Positions 28,213-36,708 of a stretch of 64,000 nucleotides of DNA are shown piece by piece. The translations under genes and the position numbers were made by a program. The stretch's first letter is position 1; every line of letters begins with the position of its first letter. This stretch comes from Streptomyces sp. NRRL F-525. Lineage in GTDB: Bacteria > Actinomycetota > Actinomycetes > Streptomycetales > Streptomycetaceae. The stretch spans positions 111,145 to 175,144 of the forward strand of contig NZ_JNXE01000042.1 in NCBI RefSeq assembly GCF_000716605.1, in the 5' to 3' direction. The notes beneath the pieces are model-generated. The model was not told where the DNA came from, made no database searches, and worked only from the letters and a program-made list of their open reading frames with translations.

Positions 28213-29205
28213 ATGCCCATTCCCAAAGCCGAACTGCACCTGCACATCGAAGGCACCCTGGAGCCCGAGCTGGCCTTCGCGCTCGCGGCCCGCAACGGCG
28301 TCGAGTTGCCGTACGCGGACACCGAGGAACTCCGGAAGGCGTACCTCTTCGAGGACCTCCAGACCTTCCTGAACCTCTACTACGAGCTGATGGCCGTCCT
28401 GCGCACCGAGCGGGACTTCGAGGACCTCGCCAACGCCTATCTCGCCCGCGCCGCCGCGCAGGGCGTCCGGCACGCGGAGATCTTCTTCGACCCGCAGGCG
28501 CACATCGCCCGGGGCGTGGACATGGGCACGGTGGTGGAGGGCCTGTGGCGGGCGCTGGGCAGCAGCGAGACGAACCACGGCATCTCGACCCGCCTGATCC
28601 TGTGCTTCCTGCGCGACGAGTCCGCCGACTCGGCGCTGCGGACCCTGGAGGCCGCGAAGCCGTACCTCGACCGCATCACCGGCATCGGCCTCGACTCGGC
28701 CGAGGTCGGCCACCCGCCGGTGAAGTTCCGCGAGGTGTACGAGGCCGCTGCCGCGCTGGGTCTACGACGGGTCGCGCACGCCGGTGAGGAGGGTCCGCCG
28801 GCCTACATCACCGAGGCGCTGGATGTTCTGGGGGTCGAGCGGATCGACCATGGGCTGCGGTGCATGGAGGACGCGGAGCTGGTGGCGCGGTTGGTGCGGG
28901 ACCGGATTCCGCTGACGCTCTGCCCCCTGTCTAACGTCCGGTTGCGAGCGGTGGACGTCCTTGCCGAGCACCCGCTGCCGGCGATGCTGGACGCGGGGCT
29001 GCTCTGCACGGTGAACTCCGATGATCCGGCGTACTTCGGGGGGTATGCGGGGGACAACTTCGATGCGGTTCGCTCGGCGCTGGGCCTGACCGAGGAGAGG
29101 CTGCGTGAGCTGGCCCGGAACTCCTTTGTGGCGTCCTTCTTGGAGGACGACGAGGAGCGGCGGGGTCGTTATCTGGCCGAGGTGGAGGCGTACGAGTTCC
29201 TGTAG
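28213..29205 (+). CDS. Adenine/adenosine deaminase (ADE subgroup likely)
   Basis: A 330-residue zinc amidohydrolase of the adenosine-deaminase superfamily: metal site ELHLHIEGT (His9, His11), catalytic RVAHAGEEGPP, RIDHGLRC, LCPLSNVRL and VNSDDPAYFGG. The IEGTLEPELAFALAARNGV, LDSAEVGHPP and SDDPAYFGGY features match the bacterial adenine deaminase subgroup (such as P. aeruginosa PA0148) better than true adenosine deaminases. Adenine to hypoxanthine is therefore the likelier reaction. Subgroup assignment is by recall and not tested. The 3' end is followed by tandem family A repeats. Confidence 0.85.
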   Translation: MPIPKAELHLHIEGTLEPELAFALAARNGVELPYADTEELRKAYLFEDLQTFLNLYYELMAVLRTERDFEDLANAYLARAAAQGVRHAEIFFDPQAHIARGVDMGTVVEGLWRALGSSETNHGISTRLILCFLRDESADSALRTLEAAKPYLDRITGIGLDSAEVGHPPVKFREVYEAAAALGLRRVAHAGEEGPPAYITEALDVLGVERIDHGLRCMEDAELVARLVRDRIPLTLCPLSNVRLRAVDVLAEHPLPAMLDAGLLCTVNSDDPAYFGGYAGDNFDAVRSALGLTEERLRELARNSFVASFLEDDEERRGRYLAEVEAYEFL

Positions 29206-29225
29206 GCGGGTGGTGAAGCTGCGGG

Positions 29226-29395
29226 CCGGTGGGGGCTGGTCGCGCAGTTCCCCGCGCCCCTGGGGGATTGGGCTTGGGCGTGTGTCGGTGTGCTGGTCAG
29301 CCGCCCGTGGCCGTGGCCGGTGGGGGCTGGTCGCGCAGTTCCCCGCGCCCCTGGGGGTTGGGCCTGGGCGTGTGTCGGTGTGCTGGTCAGCCGCC
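29226..29395 (-). repeat. Tandem duplication of a family A repeat unit (copies 2 and 3)
   Basis: Two near-identical ~80-base units (29226-29305 and 29317-29395; offset 90-91) contain the reverse complement of the GGGGCGCGGGGAACTGCGCG element plus a GTGTGTCGGTGTGCTGGTCAG tail. They fill the space between the convergent deaminase and MFS genes. The second copy includes the MFS stop codon (29387-29389). Confidence 0.8.
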
Positions 29396-30691
29396 GGTTG
29401 CTGTGGCCGCCTGCCGGGGGCCCGCCGTGTCGTAGGCGCCCTGTGCCGGGAGGGCCGGGGTGTCCAGGGGGATCTCGACGACCGGTTGCTCGGGGGAGCC
29501 GGTCGACGAGGCGATGACGGCGGCCGGGGTGCCTCCGCGTCGCCGGACCGTGCCGGGTACCAGGAGGCGGCCGCCGGTGTGGAGGGCGACCCCGGTCATC
29601 GGCACGGTGATCACGACCAGCCCGACCGCGAGGATCGCGCCCATCGCGGGGAACCCGGCCCGTGCCGACAGCACGCTGCCTGCCAGGGGGCCCGCCGCCG
29701 TACCCAGCGACGAGGCCGAGCCGACGAGGACGGCCCAACGGCCGCGCGGATCAAGGGAGGCGGCGAGGCCGAGGACGTAGGACAGGACGATCGGGTAGAG
29801 GGTGTTCCAGGCGATCTCGCCGGTCGCGAACGTCCTCAGGTCGTGTGCGGACGCGCTGAGCACGATGCAGCCCGCGATGAGCGCGGTCCCCGCGCCGATC
29901 GGCACCGCGCGCCCCAGCCGGGCCCCGAGCGCGCCCGCGCCGATCACGCCCACCAGCCCCGTGCCGAGCGCGATCGCGAAGACCGCGCCGACGGTGACCT
30001 CGGAGAGGTGCGCCTGGTTGATGCCGATGCGGCCGCTGACGCCCCAGAGGGAGTTCTGGGCGAGGGACCAGCAGAGCAGGGTGCCGGCGAGGACGAGTCC
30101 GGCGCGGCGGTGGGGGAGTCCGGTGGTCTCCACGCGCGTGTGCGCCGTCGTCGTACGGACCGGGAGGCGTCCGGTCAGTGGCCATACGGCGAGTGCGGTG
30201 AGGGCGATCGCGGCGAGCGGCTGGCCGTGGCCCGCGCCGAGGTGCGGGACGGTCAGGTAGACGGCACCCGCGAGCGCCGACACGCACAACAGGCCGAGCG
30301 TGGAAGCGCGATGGGGGTCCCGTTCGGCGGCGATCCCGGAGGCGGCGACCGTGGTGGCCGTACCCGATCCGAACCCGCCGACCACCGCGCCCGCGATGAC
30401 CGCGGGGACGGCGTGGGTGAGCGCGGCCGAGCCGTATCCGAGAACGGCCAGCGCGAGGCCGATCCGCGCGAGCGTGCGCGGGCCGACCCGTTCGACGCGC
30501 GAGGCGAGCAGGAACCCCGCCGCGGCGGAACTCAGCAGCAGCGCACTGCCGACAGCACCGGCCTGCGTGGCGGAGAGCGGCAGTCCCGCGTCGAGTCTGC
30601 CGACGGTGGTGGGGAGGAGGTAGGGGGCTAGATACCCGGCCGTGAAAAGGGCGACGAGGGGCCAGGGCGTGGTGGTGCTGCGGGCGAACAC
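29387..30691 (-). CDS. MFS transporter (drug/arabinose-efflux-like, 12 TM)
   Basis: A 434-residue major facilitator. Hydrophobic segments start at WPLVALFTAGYLAPYLLP and continue as about twelve helices, with a charged linker after helix 6 (LPVRTTTAHTRVETTGLPHRRAG). A motif-A-like RVERVGPRTLARIG follows helix 2. The substrate is not predictable. The GTG at 30691 is chosen because translation further upstream has no membrane-protein character. The C-terminal ~40 residues are hydrophilic, and the stop codon falls inside the tandem repeat. Confidence 0.8.
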   Translation of the reverse strand: MFARSTTTPWPLVALFTAGYLAPYLLPTTVGRLDAGLPLSATQAGAVGSALLLSSAAAGFLLASRVERVGPRTLARIGLALAVLGYGSAALTHAVPAVIAGAVVGGFGSGTATTVAASGIAAERDPHRASTLGLLCVSALAGAVYLTVPHLGAGHGQPLAAIALTALAVWPLTGRLPVRTTTAHTRVETTGLPHRRAGLVLAGTLLCWSLAQNSLWGVSGRIGINQAHLSEVTVGAVFAIALGTGLVGVIGAGALGARLGRAVPIGAGTALIAGCIVLSASAHDLRTFATGEIAWNTLYPIVLSYVLGLAASLDPRGRWAVLVGSASSLGTAAGPLAGSVLSARAGFPAMGAILAVGLVVITVPMTGVALHTGGRLLVPGTVRRRGGTPAAVIASSTGSPEQPVVEIPLDTPALPAQGAYDTAGPRQAATATGG

Positions 30692-31153
30692 GGGCGTTCC
30701 CAGGGCATGCGAAAGAAGCGGCTCAAAAAGGGGATTGGGCGACGACCGTCGACGGACAGGAACGCGCGGCCAATTTGTATCAAGCACCCGGTTCGCGAAA
30801 GAAGGGCGGGGGGTGTGATCTGGGGCACGTTCAGTTTGGGGTCGGGGGAGTCGGGTAAACGAGCGCCGAATTTGTGGTGCCGGGGGCGTCGTTCGGCCCG
30901 TACGGCGCGTCTTGGTGCAGGCCAGCGGGCCAGTACGCTCGGTTCGGCTGGAAGGTCTCGGCGCGGGCCGGCACGCTCGGCCTGTGCGGCGCCTTTCAGC
31001 TCCTGCGCCTTTCAACGCAGGCCCGCACATTCAGCCCGCCCGGCAACCTCTCAACGCAGGCCCGCAATACTCAGCCCGTCCGGCGTTTGAGGACGAGGCC
31101 CCTTCAGGGCCGATGCGGGGGTCTGGGGGCGCAGCCCCCGGAAGGCGCGCCCA
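30692..31153. other. Non-coding gap between the MFS and IclR genes with direct repeats
   Basis: No convincing gene is present in this 462-base gap. It contains an A-rich stretch near 30710-30800, unusual here. Next come two direct repeats of about 33 bases (31012-31044 and 31051-31084, both starting TCAACGCAGGCCCGCA and ending in CAGCCCG.CCGGC), then a family B hairpin repeat adjacent to the IclR stop. Confidence 0.6.
31072..31142 (-). repeat. Dispersed intergenic repeat, family B copy 1
   Basis: Contains GTCCGGCGTTTGAGGACGAG, GGCCCCTTCAGGGCC and a CTGGGGGCGCAGCCCCC hairpin. Read in the IclR gene direction, the hairpin comes first after the stop. Copies 2 and 3 are at 43828 and 50166. Confidence 0.75.
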
Positions 31154-31936
31154 CTACCGCCAGTGCACAGCCCCACCCGCCGCAGCCGACGCACTCTCGA
31201 TCTTCGCCCGGACCTCCCGCATCACCGCCACGATCTCCCCTTCGTGCTCCGGCGTCAGCCGAGCCACCGGCACCGAGCAACTGATCGCATCCAGCGGCGG
31301 GTTGTCGTACCGCAGGGCGAAGCCAAAACCGACGATCCCGAGGACTCCCTCCTCACGGTCGACCGAGTAACCCCGGGCGCGGATCGAAGCGAGGTCCGCG
31401 GCCAACGCCTCCCGGGAGGTATGGGTGTTGGGGGTAGCCGCCTCGTACGGCCCGGAGGGCAGCTCCGCGTCCGGCCGCTCGGCGAGCAGCGCCTTGCCCA
31501 GGGCGCCGACATGGGCCGGGAGCCGCCGCCCCACCCTGCTGATCGTCCGCAGGTACTCGTGGGACTCCCGCGTAGCCAGATACGCAACATCCCGCCCGTC
31601 CAGCCGCCCCAGATGGATCGTCTCGCCCAGCGCCTGGGACGCCTCGTCGAGATACGGCCGTACGACCCTCACGCGCGGGTCGGAGTCCAGATAGGTCGTG
31701 CCGGTGAGCAGGGCGTGGATGCCGATGCCGTAGAGCGAGCCGGTGATGTCGGTGCGGACCCAGCCGTGCGCGATGAGGGTCTGGAGGAGGGCGTACATCG
31801 AGCTGCGCGGCACGCCCAGCTCGTCGGCGAGTTCCTGGAGGCGCGCGGGACGGTCACCGCGCGCGGCGAGCAGTTCGAGCAGCTCGACCGTACGGGCGGC
31901 GGATTTCACCTCGCGGACGCCACCGGGCTCTGACAT
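31154..31936 (-). CDS. IclR family transcriptional regulator
   Basis: 260 residues. The N-terminal winged helix-turn-helix (VKSAARTVELLELLAARGD ... LADELGVPRSSMYALLQTL) is followed by the IclR effector-binding domain (LDSDPRVRVVRPYLDEASQ, IHLGRLDGRDVAYLA, RLPAHVGALGKALLA, RGYSVDREEGVLGIVGFG). It is divergent from kdgD-gudD and so is the likely regulator of D-glucarate use; the ligand would be glucarate or a pathway intermediate. A GGTCC-AA-GGACC inverted repeat lies in the shared intergenic region. Confidence 0.9.
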   Translation of the reverse strand: MSEPGGVREVKSAARTVELLELLAARGDRPARLQELADELGVPRSSMYALLQTLIAHGWVRTDITGSLYGIGIHALLTGTTYLDSDPRVRVVRPYLDEASQALGETIHLGRLDGRDVAYLATRESHEYLRTISRVGRRLPAHVGALGKALLAERPDAELPSGPYEAATPNTHTSREALAADLASIRARGYSVDREEGVLGIVGFGFALRYDNPPLDAISCSVPVARLTPEHEGEIVAVMREVRAKIESASAAAGGAVHWR

Positions 31937-31956
31937 GCACCGATCGTAGCGAGCGG

Positions 31957-31968
31957 GGTCCAAGGACC
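31957..31968. promoter_or_regulatory. Candidate IclR operator (GGTCC-AA-GGACC)
   Basis: A perfect 5-bp inverted repeat with a 2-base centre, 21 bases upstream of the IclR gene and 10 bases before the kdgD -35 box. Position and symmetry suggest a binding site for the divergent IclR regulator. No experimental motif is known to me. Confidence 0.35.
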
Positions 31969-31978
31969 GGCTGCCCCA

Positions 31979-32007
31979 TTGACGGTCGCGGTTCGCGTAT
32001 CTAACCT
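31979..32007 (+). promoter_or_regulatory. kdgD-gudD promoter
   Basis: TTGACG (31979-31984), a 17-base spacer and TAACCT (32002-32007) match the HrdB consensus TTGACN / TANNNT well. The sequence CATACGTGGATGACGTCTAC just downstream overlaps the predicted start of transcription and could hold an operator. Confidence 0.65.
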
Positions 32008-32048
32008 CTGTCTTCATACGTGGATGACGTCTACATAGGGAGATGGCA

Positions 32049-32990
32049 GTGAACGGCGACACGGAGACCGTGGTGCGCAGGCTCCGGGACGGGATGGCGG
32101 GCGGCGTGCTCTCCTTCCCGCTGACCTCTTTCCACGACGACGGCTCCCTCGACCCGGACGGCTTCCGCACCCATGTCGCGGCCCGGATCGCCACCGCCCC
32201 CGGCGCCGTGTTCCCGGCCTGCGGCACCGGCGAGTTCTTCTCGCTGGACGAGGACGAGTACCGCACGGTCGTCACCATCGCCGTCGAGGAGGCGGCCGGC
32301 CGCGTCCCCGTCGTCGCCGGTGTCGGCTACGGCTGGGCACAGGCCACCCGCTTCGCCCGCATCGCCGAGGAGGCCGGCGCCGACGCACTCCTCGTCCTCC
32401 CGCACTACCTCGTAGCCGCCCCGCAGGACGGCCTGGTGGCCCAGCTGGAGCAGCTCGCCGCCCGCACCCGGCTCCCGCTCATCGCCTACCAGCGCGGCCA
32501 AGTCGCCTTCACCGCAAGCTCGTTGAGGCGAATCGCGGAGATCCCCGGCGTCATCGGCCTCAAGGACGGCCACAGCGACCTCGACCGCCTCCAACGCCTC
32601 ACGCTAGCCGCCCCCGAGGGCTTCCTCTTCTTCAACGGCGCCTCGACCGCCGAGATCCAGGCCCGCGCCTACGCCACGGTCGGCGTCCCCGCCTACTCCT
32701 CCGCCGTCCACGCCTTCGCCCCCGAGATCGCGAACGCCTTCTTCGCGGCATTGCAGGACGGCGACGACAAGACCATCGAGAAACTGCTGCGCGACTTCTA
32801 CGTCCCCCTCGTCGAACTCCGCGACCGCGTACCGGGATACGCCGTGTCGCTGGTCAAGGCGGCGGCCCGGCTGCGCGGCCAGCCGGTGGGACCCGTACGC
32901 GCCCCGCTCACCGATCCCTCGGCCGCCGACCTCGCCGAACTTACGACCCTGCTCGCCACCGGACTCGACCTCGTAGGAGCCGCGCTGTGA
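32049..32990 (+). CDS. kdgD: 5-dehydro-4-deoxyglucarate dehydratase
   Basis: A 313-residue DHDPS-superfamily TIM barrel that converts 5-keto-4-deoxyglucarate to 2,5-dioxopentanoate (alpha-ketoglutarate semialdehyde), CO2 and water. Features: GVLSFPLTSFHDDGSLD, CGTGEFFSL (pyruvoyl pocket), IAYQRG with the catalytic Tyr, and GLKDGHSD with the Schiff-base Lys. The GTG at 32049 is preferred because AGGGAG lies six bases upstream. The ATG at 32043 directly abuts that ribosome site. It overlaps gudD by 4 bases (GTGA) and is divergent from the IclR gene. Confidence 0.92.
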   Translation: MNGDTETVVRRLRDGMAGGVLSFPLTSFHDDGSLDPDGFRTHVAARIATAPGAVFPACGTGEFFSLDEDEYRTVVTIAVEEAAGRVPVVAGVGYGWAQATRFARIAEEAGADALLVLPHYLVAAPQDGLVAQLEQLAARTRLPLIAYQRGQVAFTASSLRRIAEIPGVIGLKDGHSDLDRLQRLTLAAPEGFLFFNGASTAEIQARAYATVGVPAYSSAVHAFAPEIANAFFAALQDGDDKTIEKLLRDFYVPLVELRDRVPGYAVSLVKAAARLRGQPVGPVRAPLTDPSAADLAELTTLLATGLDLVGAAL

Positions 32991-34276
32991 ACCTCACCAT
33001 CGCCGACGTCCGCCTGACCCCGATCCTGGTCGCGGATCCGCCGCTGCTGAACACCCAGGGCGTCCACCAGCCCTACACCCCGCGCCTGATCGTCGAGATC
33101 GAGACGGCCGACGGGATCACCGGACTCGGCGAGACCTACGGCGACACCAAGTACCTGGAACTGGCCCGCCCCTTCGCCGGAAAGCTGATCGGCCGTCAAG
33201 TCAGTGACCTGAACGGTCTGTTCACGGTCGCGGACGAGCTGGCCGTCGACAGTTCGCGGGTCTCCGGGCAGGTCGATGTCGGCGGACTGCGCGGTGTCCA
33301 GACCGCCGACAAGCTGCGCCTGTCCGTCGTCTCCGCCTTCGAGGTCGCCTGCCTCGACGCCCTCGGCAAGACGCTCGGACTGCCCGTACACGCCCTGCTC
33401 GGGGGCAAGTTGAGGGACGCGGTCGAGTACAGCGCGTACCTGTTCTACAAGTGGGCCGACCACCCCGAGGGCATCGCGAGCGAGAAGGACGACTGGGGCG
33501 CCGCGATCGACCCGGCCGGAGTCGTCGAGCAGGCACGGAAGTTCAAGGAGCGGTACGGCTTCACCTCCTTCAAGCTCAAGGGCGGGGTCTTCCCGCCCGA
33601 CGAGGAGATCGCCGCCGTACGGGCGTTGGCGGCGGCCTTCCCCGACCATCCCCTGCGCCTGGACCCCAACGGCGCCTGGTCCGTGGAGACTTCGCTGAAG
33701 GTCGCGAAGGAACTCGGGGACGTCCTCGAATACCTGGAGGACCCGGCGCTGGGCACCCCCGCGATGGCCGAGGTGTCCGCCGGGACCGACGTGCCGCTCG
33801 CCACCAACATGTGTGTGACGACGTTCGCCGAGATCAAGGAAGCCTTCACGAAGGACGCCGTACAGGTCGTACTCTCCGACCACCACTACTGGGGCGGACT
33901 GCGCAACACCCAGCAACTGGCCGCCATCTGCCGCACGTTCGGCGTCGGCATCTCCATGCACTCCAACACCCACCTCGGCATCAGCCTCGCCGCGATGACC
34001 CACGTCGCATCGACCGTCCCCAACCTCCACCACGCCTGCGACTCCCACTACCCCTGGCAGTCGGAGGACGTCCTCACCGAACGCCTCACCTTCACCGACG
34101 CCAAGGTGACCGTCTCCGACGCCCCTGGCCTCGGCGTCGAACTCGACCGCGCCAAGCTGGAGTTCCTGCACCGGCGCTGGCTCGACGACGACGGCGCCCT
34201 CCGCGAGCGCGACGACGCGGCCGCGATGCGGATCACGGACCCGGAGTGGGTCACGCCGTCGATGCCGCGCTGGTAG
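32987..34276 (+). CDS. gudD: Glucarate dehydratase
   Basis: A 429-residue enolase-superfamily enzyme that dehydrates D-glucarate (and usually L-idarate) to 5-keto-4-deoxyglucarate, the substrate of the neighbouring KdgD. Expected catalytic elements: FKLKGG (KxK), LDPNG, YLEDPA, LSDHHYWGG and SMHSNTHLG with the catalytic His. The GTG start overlaps the kdgD stop, so the two are translationally coupled. No uptake system or dioxovalerate dehydrogenase lies beside it. Confidence 0.95.
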   Translation: MNLTIADVRLTPILVADPPLLNTQGVHQPYTPRLIVEIETADGITGLGETYGDTKYLELARPFAGKLIGRQVSDLNGLFTVADELAVDSSRVSGQVDVGGLRGVQTADKLRLSVVSAFEVACLDALGKTLGLPVHALLGGKLRDAVEYSAYLFYKWADHPEGIASEKDDWGAAIDPAGVVEQARKFKERYGFTSFKLKGGVFPPDEEIAAVRALAAAFPDHPLRLDPNGAWSVETSLKVAKELGDVLEYLEDPALGTPAMAEVSAGTDVPLATNMCVTTFAEIKEAFTKDAVQVVLSDHHYWGGLRNTQQLAAICRTFGVGISMHSNTHLGISLAAMTHVASTVPNLHHACDSHYPWQSEDVLTERLTFTDAKVTVSDAPGLGVELDRAKLEFLHRRWLDDDGALRERDDAAAMRITDPEWVTPSMPRW

Positions 34277-34464
34277 CGGCCGGATCCGGACGCGCCCGGT
34301 GCGGGACCGGTGCCCGGGCCGTCACCGGGGGCGGCAGGCACCGTAGAGCCCGGACCTGCGGTTGGCCGGTACCGGTGCGACGGGTGGTCCCGGTGCGGGA
34401 GCCGCCCTCACGCGCGCGTGGTGGTGCACACTGGCCTGATCCGTATCACGTCAGGGAGCGCACC

Positions 34465-35622
34465 GTGACCGCGTCCAACGCGTCCACCGGAAAGGGACCG
34501 TCGTCCCGCAGCGAAGGGCCGTCCTGCGGGGTCGACCCGCTGGCCGGGCTGCGTGCGGCGGACGATCCGCCCTGGGACGTGTACCTCACCGGCACCGTCT
34601 TCCTCGACATCATCTTCACCGGGCTCGAGTCCGCACCCGTGCGCGGCACCGAGTCCTGGGCGCGCGGGATGGGGTCCAGCCCCGGTGGAGTCGCCAACAT
34701 GGCGACCGCGCTGGCCCGGCTCGGGCTGCGGACCTCGCTCGCCGCGGCCTTCGGCGACGACCACTACGGCGAGTACTGCTGGGACGCGTTGCAGCAGGGC
34801 GAGGGCATCGACCTCTCCGCCTCCCGTACGGTGCCCGGCTGGCACTCGCCGGTCACCGTGTCGATGGCGTACGAGGGTGAGCGCACGATGGTGTCCCACG
34901 GTCACGAGCCGCCCCCGGAGGTCGTGTTCGGGCAGGGCGGCGCACCTGACTGCCCGCCACGCGCGCGTGCCGCCGTCGCCTCGCTCACCCCCGGCAAGCA
35001 GGCCCCCTGGGTCGCCCAGGCCGCGAGCGAGGGCACCCGGATCTTCGCCGACGTCGGCTGGGACGACACCGGCGCCTGGGACCTCGCCGGACTCGCCGAC
35101 CTCGCGCACTGCGAGGCGTTCCTGCCGAACGCCGAGGAGGCCATGCGCTACACCGGCGCCGACTGCCCCCGCGCCGCCGCCCACGCGCTGACCGAACACG
35201 TACCGCTCGCCGTCGTCACCCTCGGCGCGGACGGCGCGTACGCCGTCGACCGTCGTACGGGGGAGTCCGCCGAGGTCCCGGCGATCGCCGTCGAGGCGCT
35301 CGATCCCACCGGCGCGGGCGATGTCTTCGTGGCCGGTTTCGTCACCGGCACCCTGGCGGGCTGGCCGCTCGCCGACCGGCTCGCCTTCGCCGGACTCACC
35401 GCCGCCCTCTCCGTCCAGGAGTTCGGTGGCTCCCTGTCCGCACCGGGCTGGTCCGAGCTCGGCGCCTGGTGGCGCAAGGTGCAGTCGGTCGAGGGCCAGG
35501 ACCCGGCGGCCCTGCGCCGGTACGCGTTCCTGGCGGGACTCGTACCGGAGGAGCGGGGCAGCGGCAGCCCCTGGCCGTTGCGCCGGGCGGTGCCGACGAT
35601 CGGGTTCGGCCGGTCCACCTAG
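34465..35622 (+). CDS. PfkB-family carbohydrate kinase
   Basis: A 385-residue ribokinase/PfkB-type sugar kinase. The N-terminal sugar-binding part has VYLTGTVFLDIIFTGL and SSPGGVANMATALARLG. The ATP/anion-hole signature is DPTGAGDVFVAGF. An unusual ~40-residue polar extension precedes the fold. The GTG at 34465 has GGGAG six bases upstream. Its position downstream of the glucarate genes (188-base gap) hints at sugar catabolism, but the substrate is unknown and the GC-rich gap argues for a separate promoter. Confidence 0.85.
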   Translation: MTASNASTGKGPSSRSEGPSCGVDPLAGLRAADDPPWDVYLTGTVFLDIIFTGLESAPVRGTESWARGMGSSPGGVANMATALARLGLRTSLAAAFGDDHYGEYCWDALQQGEGIDLSASRTVPGWHSPVTVSMAYEGERTMVSHGHEPPPEVVFGQGGAPDCPPRARAAVASLTPGKQAPWVAQAASEGTRIFADVGWDDTGAWDLAGLADLAHCEAFLPNAEEAMRYTGADCPRAAAHALTEHVPLAVVTLGADGAYAVDRRTGESAEVPAIAVEALDPTGAGDVFVAGFVTGTLAGWPLADRLAFAGLTAALSVQEFGGSLSAPGWSELGAWWRKVQSVEGQDPAALRRYAFLAGLVPEERGSGSPWPLRRAVPTIGFGRST

Positions 35623-35667
35623 GAGCGGCAACGAGGCCCCGGAGTCCCGGAGGCGAACCGTTCCGGC

Positions 35668-36393
35668 TCAGCGGGCCCCCGCACGTTCCAGCACACCGGT
35701 GACCTCTTCCCGTACGGCCTCGAAGACCGCCTCGGGCAGCGTGCCGAGCGGTGTCAGGGCCAGGGCGCGGAGTATCCGGCCGGTGTCCGTGTCGTAGGGG
35801 ACGGTCTCGCTGAGCACGTCGTAGCCGTCACGGACCGCGACCCGCAGGACGCGCGCCTCCGTGTCCTCCGCCGCTCCCACCGCCACCGCGACCACGAACG
35901 GAACCTCGCCCCGCAGCACACCGGTCAGCTTGCGATAGCCGCTCGCGACCGGCTCAGGCCAGCGCAGACTCAACAGCACCGGCCGCTTCGCGAGCAGCTC
36001 GGCGAGGTCGGTCTCGACGGGACCGTCCGGTTCCAGGACGACCGCGCGCGCGTCCAGCACCAGCGCGGCGGGGAGCAGACAGCGCAGCGTGCTGCCGACG
36101 ATGTTGCCGCCGACGGTGGCGGTCCGGCGCACGGCCCCGGTTCCGACGCCCGCCGCGGCCCGCCGCAGCACCTCCGGCACCCGCTCGTCGATCTCGTGCA
36201 GCAGTACGGCCGCGCCCAGCGTCCCGTCCCCGATCACCTTCGCCTCGGGCAGTTCCCGCAGGGACACCGCCTGCTCGGGGAACCCGTCCCGTTGCCACGA
36301 GGCCCACACGAGCGTCGCCCCGCCGACGGGCACCGCCCCCTCGACCAGGCACTCCTGCGCTTCGGACACGGACGTGGGCAGACGCACGAACAC
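35668..36393 (-). CDS. FAD-binding subunit of a molybdenum hydroxylase (orphan)
   Basis: 241 residues matching the FAD subunit of xanthine dehydrogenase/CO dehydrogenase-type enzymes: FVRLPTSVSEAQECL at the start, PVGGATLVWASW (FAD loop), GAVRRTATVGGNIVGSTLRCLLPAALVLDA (second FAD motif), and a C-terminal CO_deh_flav_C-like half (GYRKLTGVLRGEVPFVVAVA). It is shorter than the usual ~290 residues. The large Mo-cofactor and 2Fe-2S subunits normally encoded alongside are absent, so it may be a redox accessory protein or a remnant. The GTG at 36393 fits the conserved N terminus. It converges on the kinase gene. Confidence 0.82.
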   Translation of the reverse strand: MFVRLPTSVSEAQECLVEGAVPVGGATLVWASWQRDGFPEQAVSLRELPEAKVIGDGTLGAAVLLHEIDERVPEVLRRAAAGVGTGAVRRTATVGGNIVGSTLRCLLPAALVLDARAVVLEPDGPVETDLAELLAKRPVLLSLRWPEPVASGYRKLTGVLRGEVPFVVAVAVGAAEDTEARVLRVAVRDGYDVLSETVPYDTDTGRILRALALTPLGTLPEAVFEAVREEVTGVLERAGAR

Positions 36394-36708
36394 AGCGGCC
36401 GACCTGCTTTCCCTGTACGGCCCGGCGGTGGGAGCCACGGCCCACCGGCCGGACCTCCTGCTGACACTTGGCTGACACAGCACATTGTCCGTACAAGCGA
36501 GGGGGCGCGAACAGGGCTCACGGCGGCACCCCGCGCGCCTCCCCTGCGCCGGACCCGCTCCCGCGACAGGCCCGGATTTCGTGGCCCGACGGTCACCGAA
36601 AAGCCCTACGGCGTTGTCAGTGGCCCGGCGTACCCTGGAATCACCAGGCCGCCCTTGTGGCGGGCGAGTCTTTTCGAGGAGGACGAGCAAGGCCTACAGA
36701 GCCGGCCC
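36394..36708. other. Divergent intergenic region upstream of phoH
   Basis: No gene is recognised in this 315-base region. It must hold the promoters of the FAD-subunit gene (minus) and phoH (plus). The only distinctive element seen is the palindrome TTGTCCGTACAA (36485-36496). I could not place a convincing -35/-10 pair for phoH. Confidence 0.4.

Noticed and set aside
29105..30631. Plus-strand ORF of 508 codons across the repeats and MFS gene
   Set aside because: Runs through the tandem repeats and antisense to membrane helices. Composition is Gly/Arg/Asp-rich without structure.
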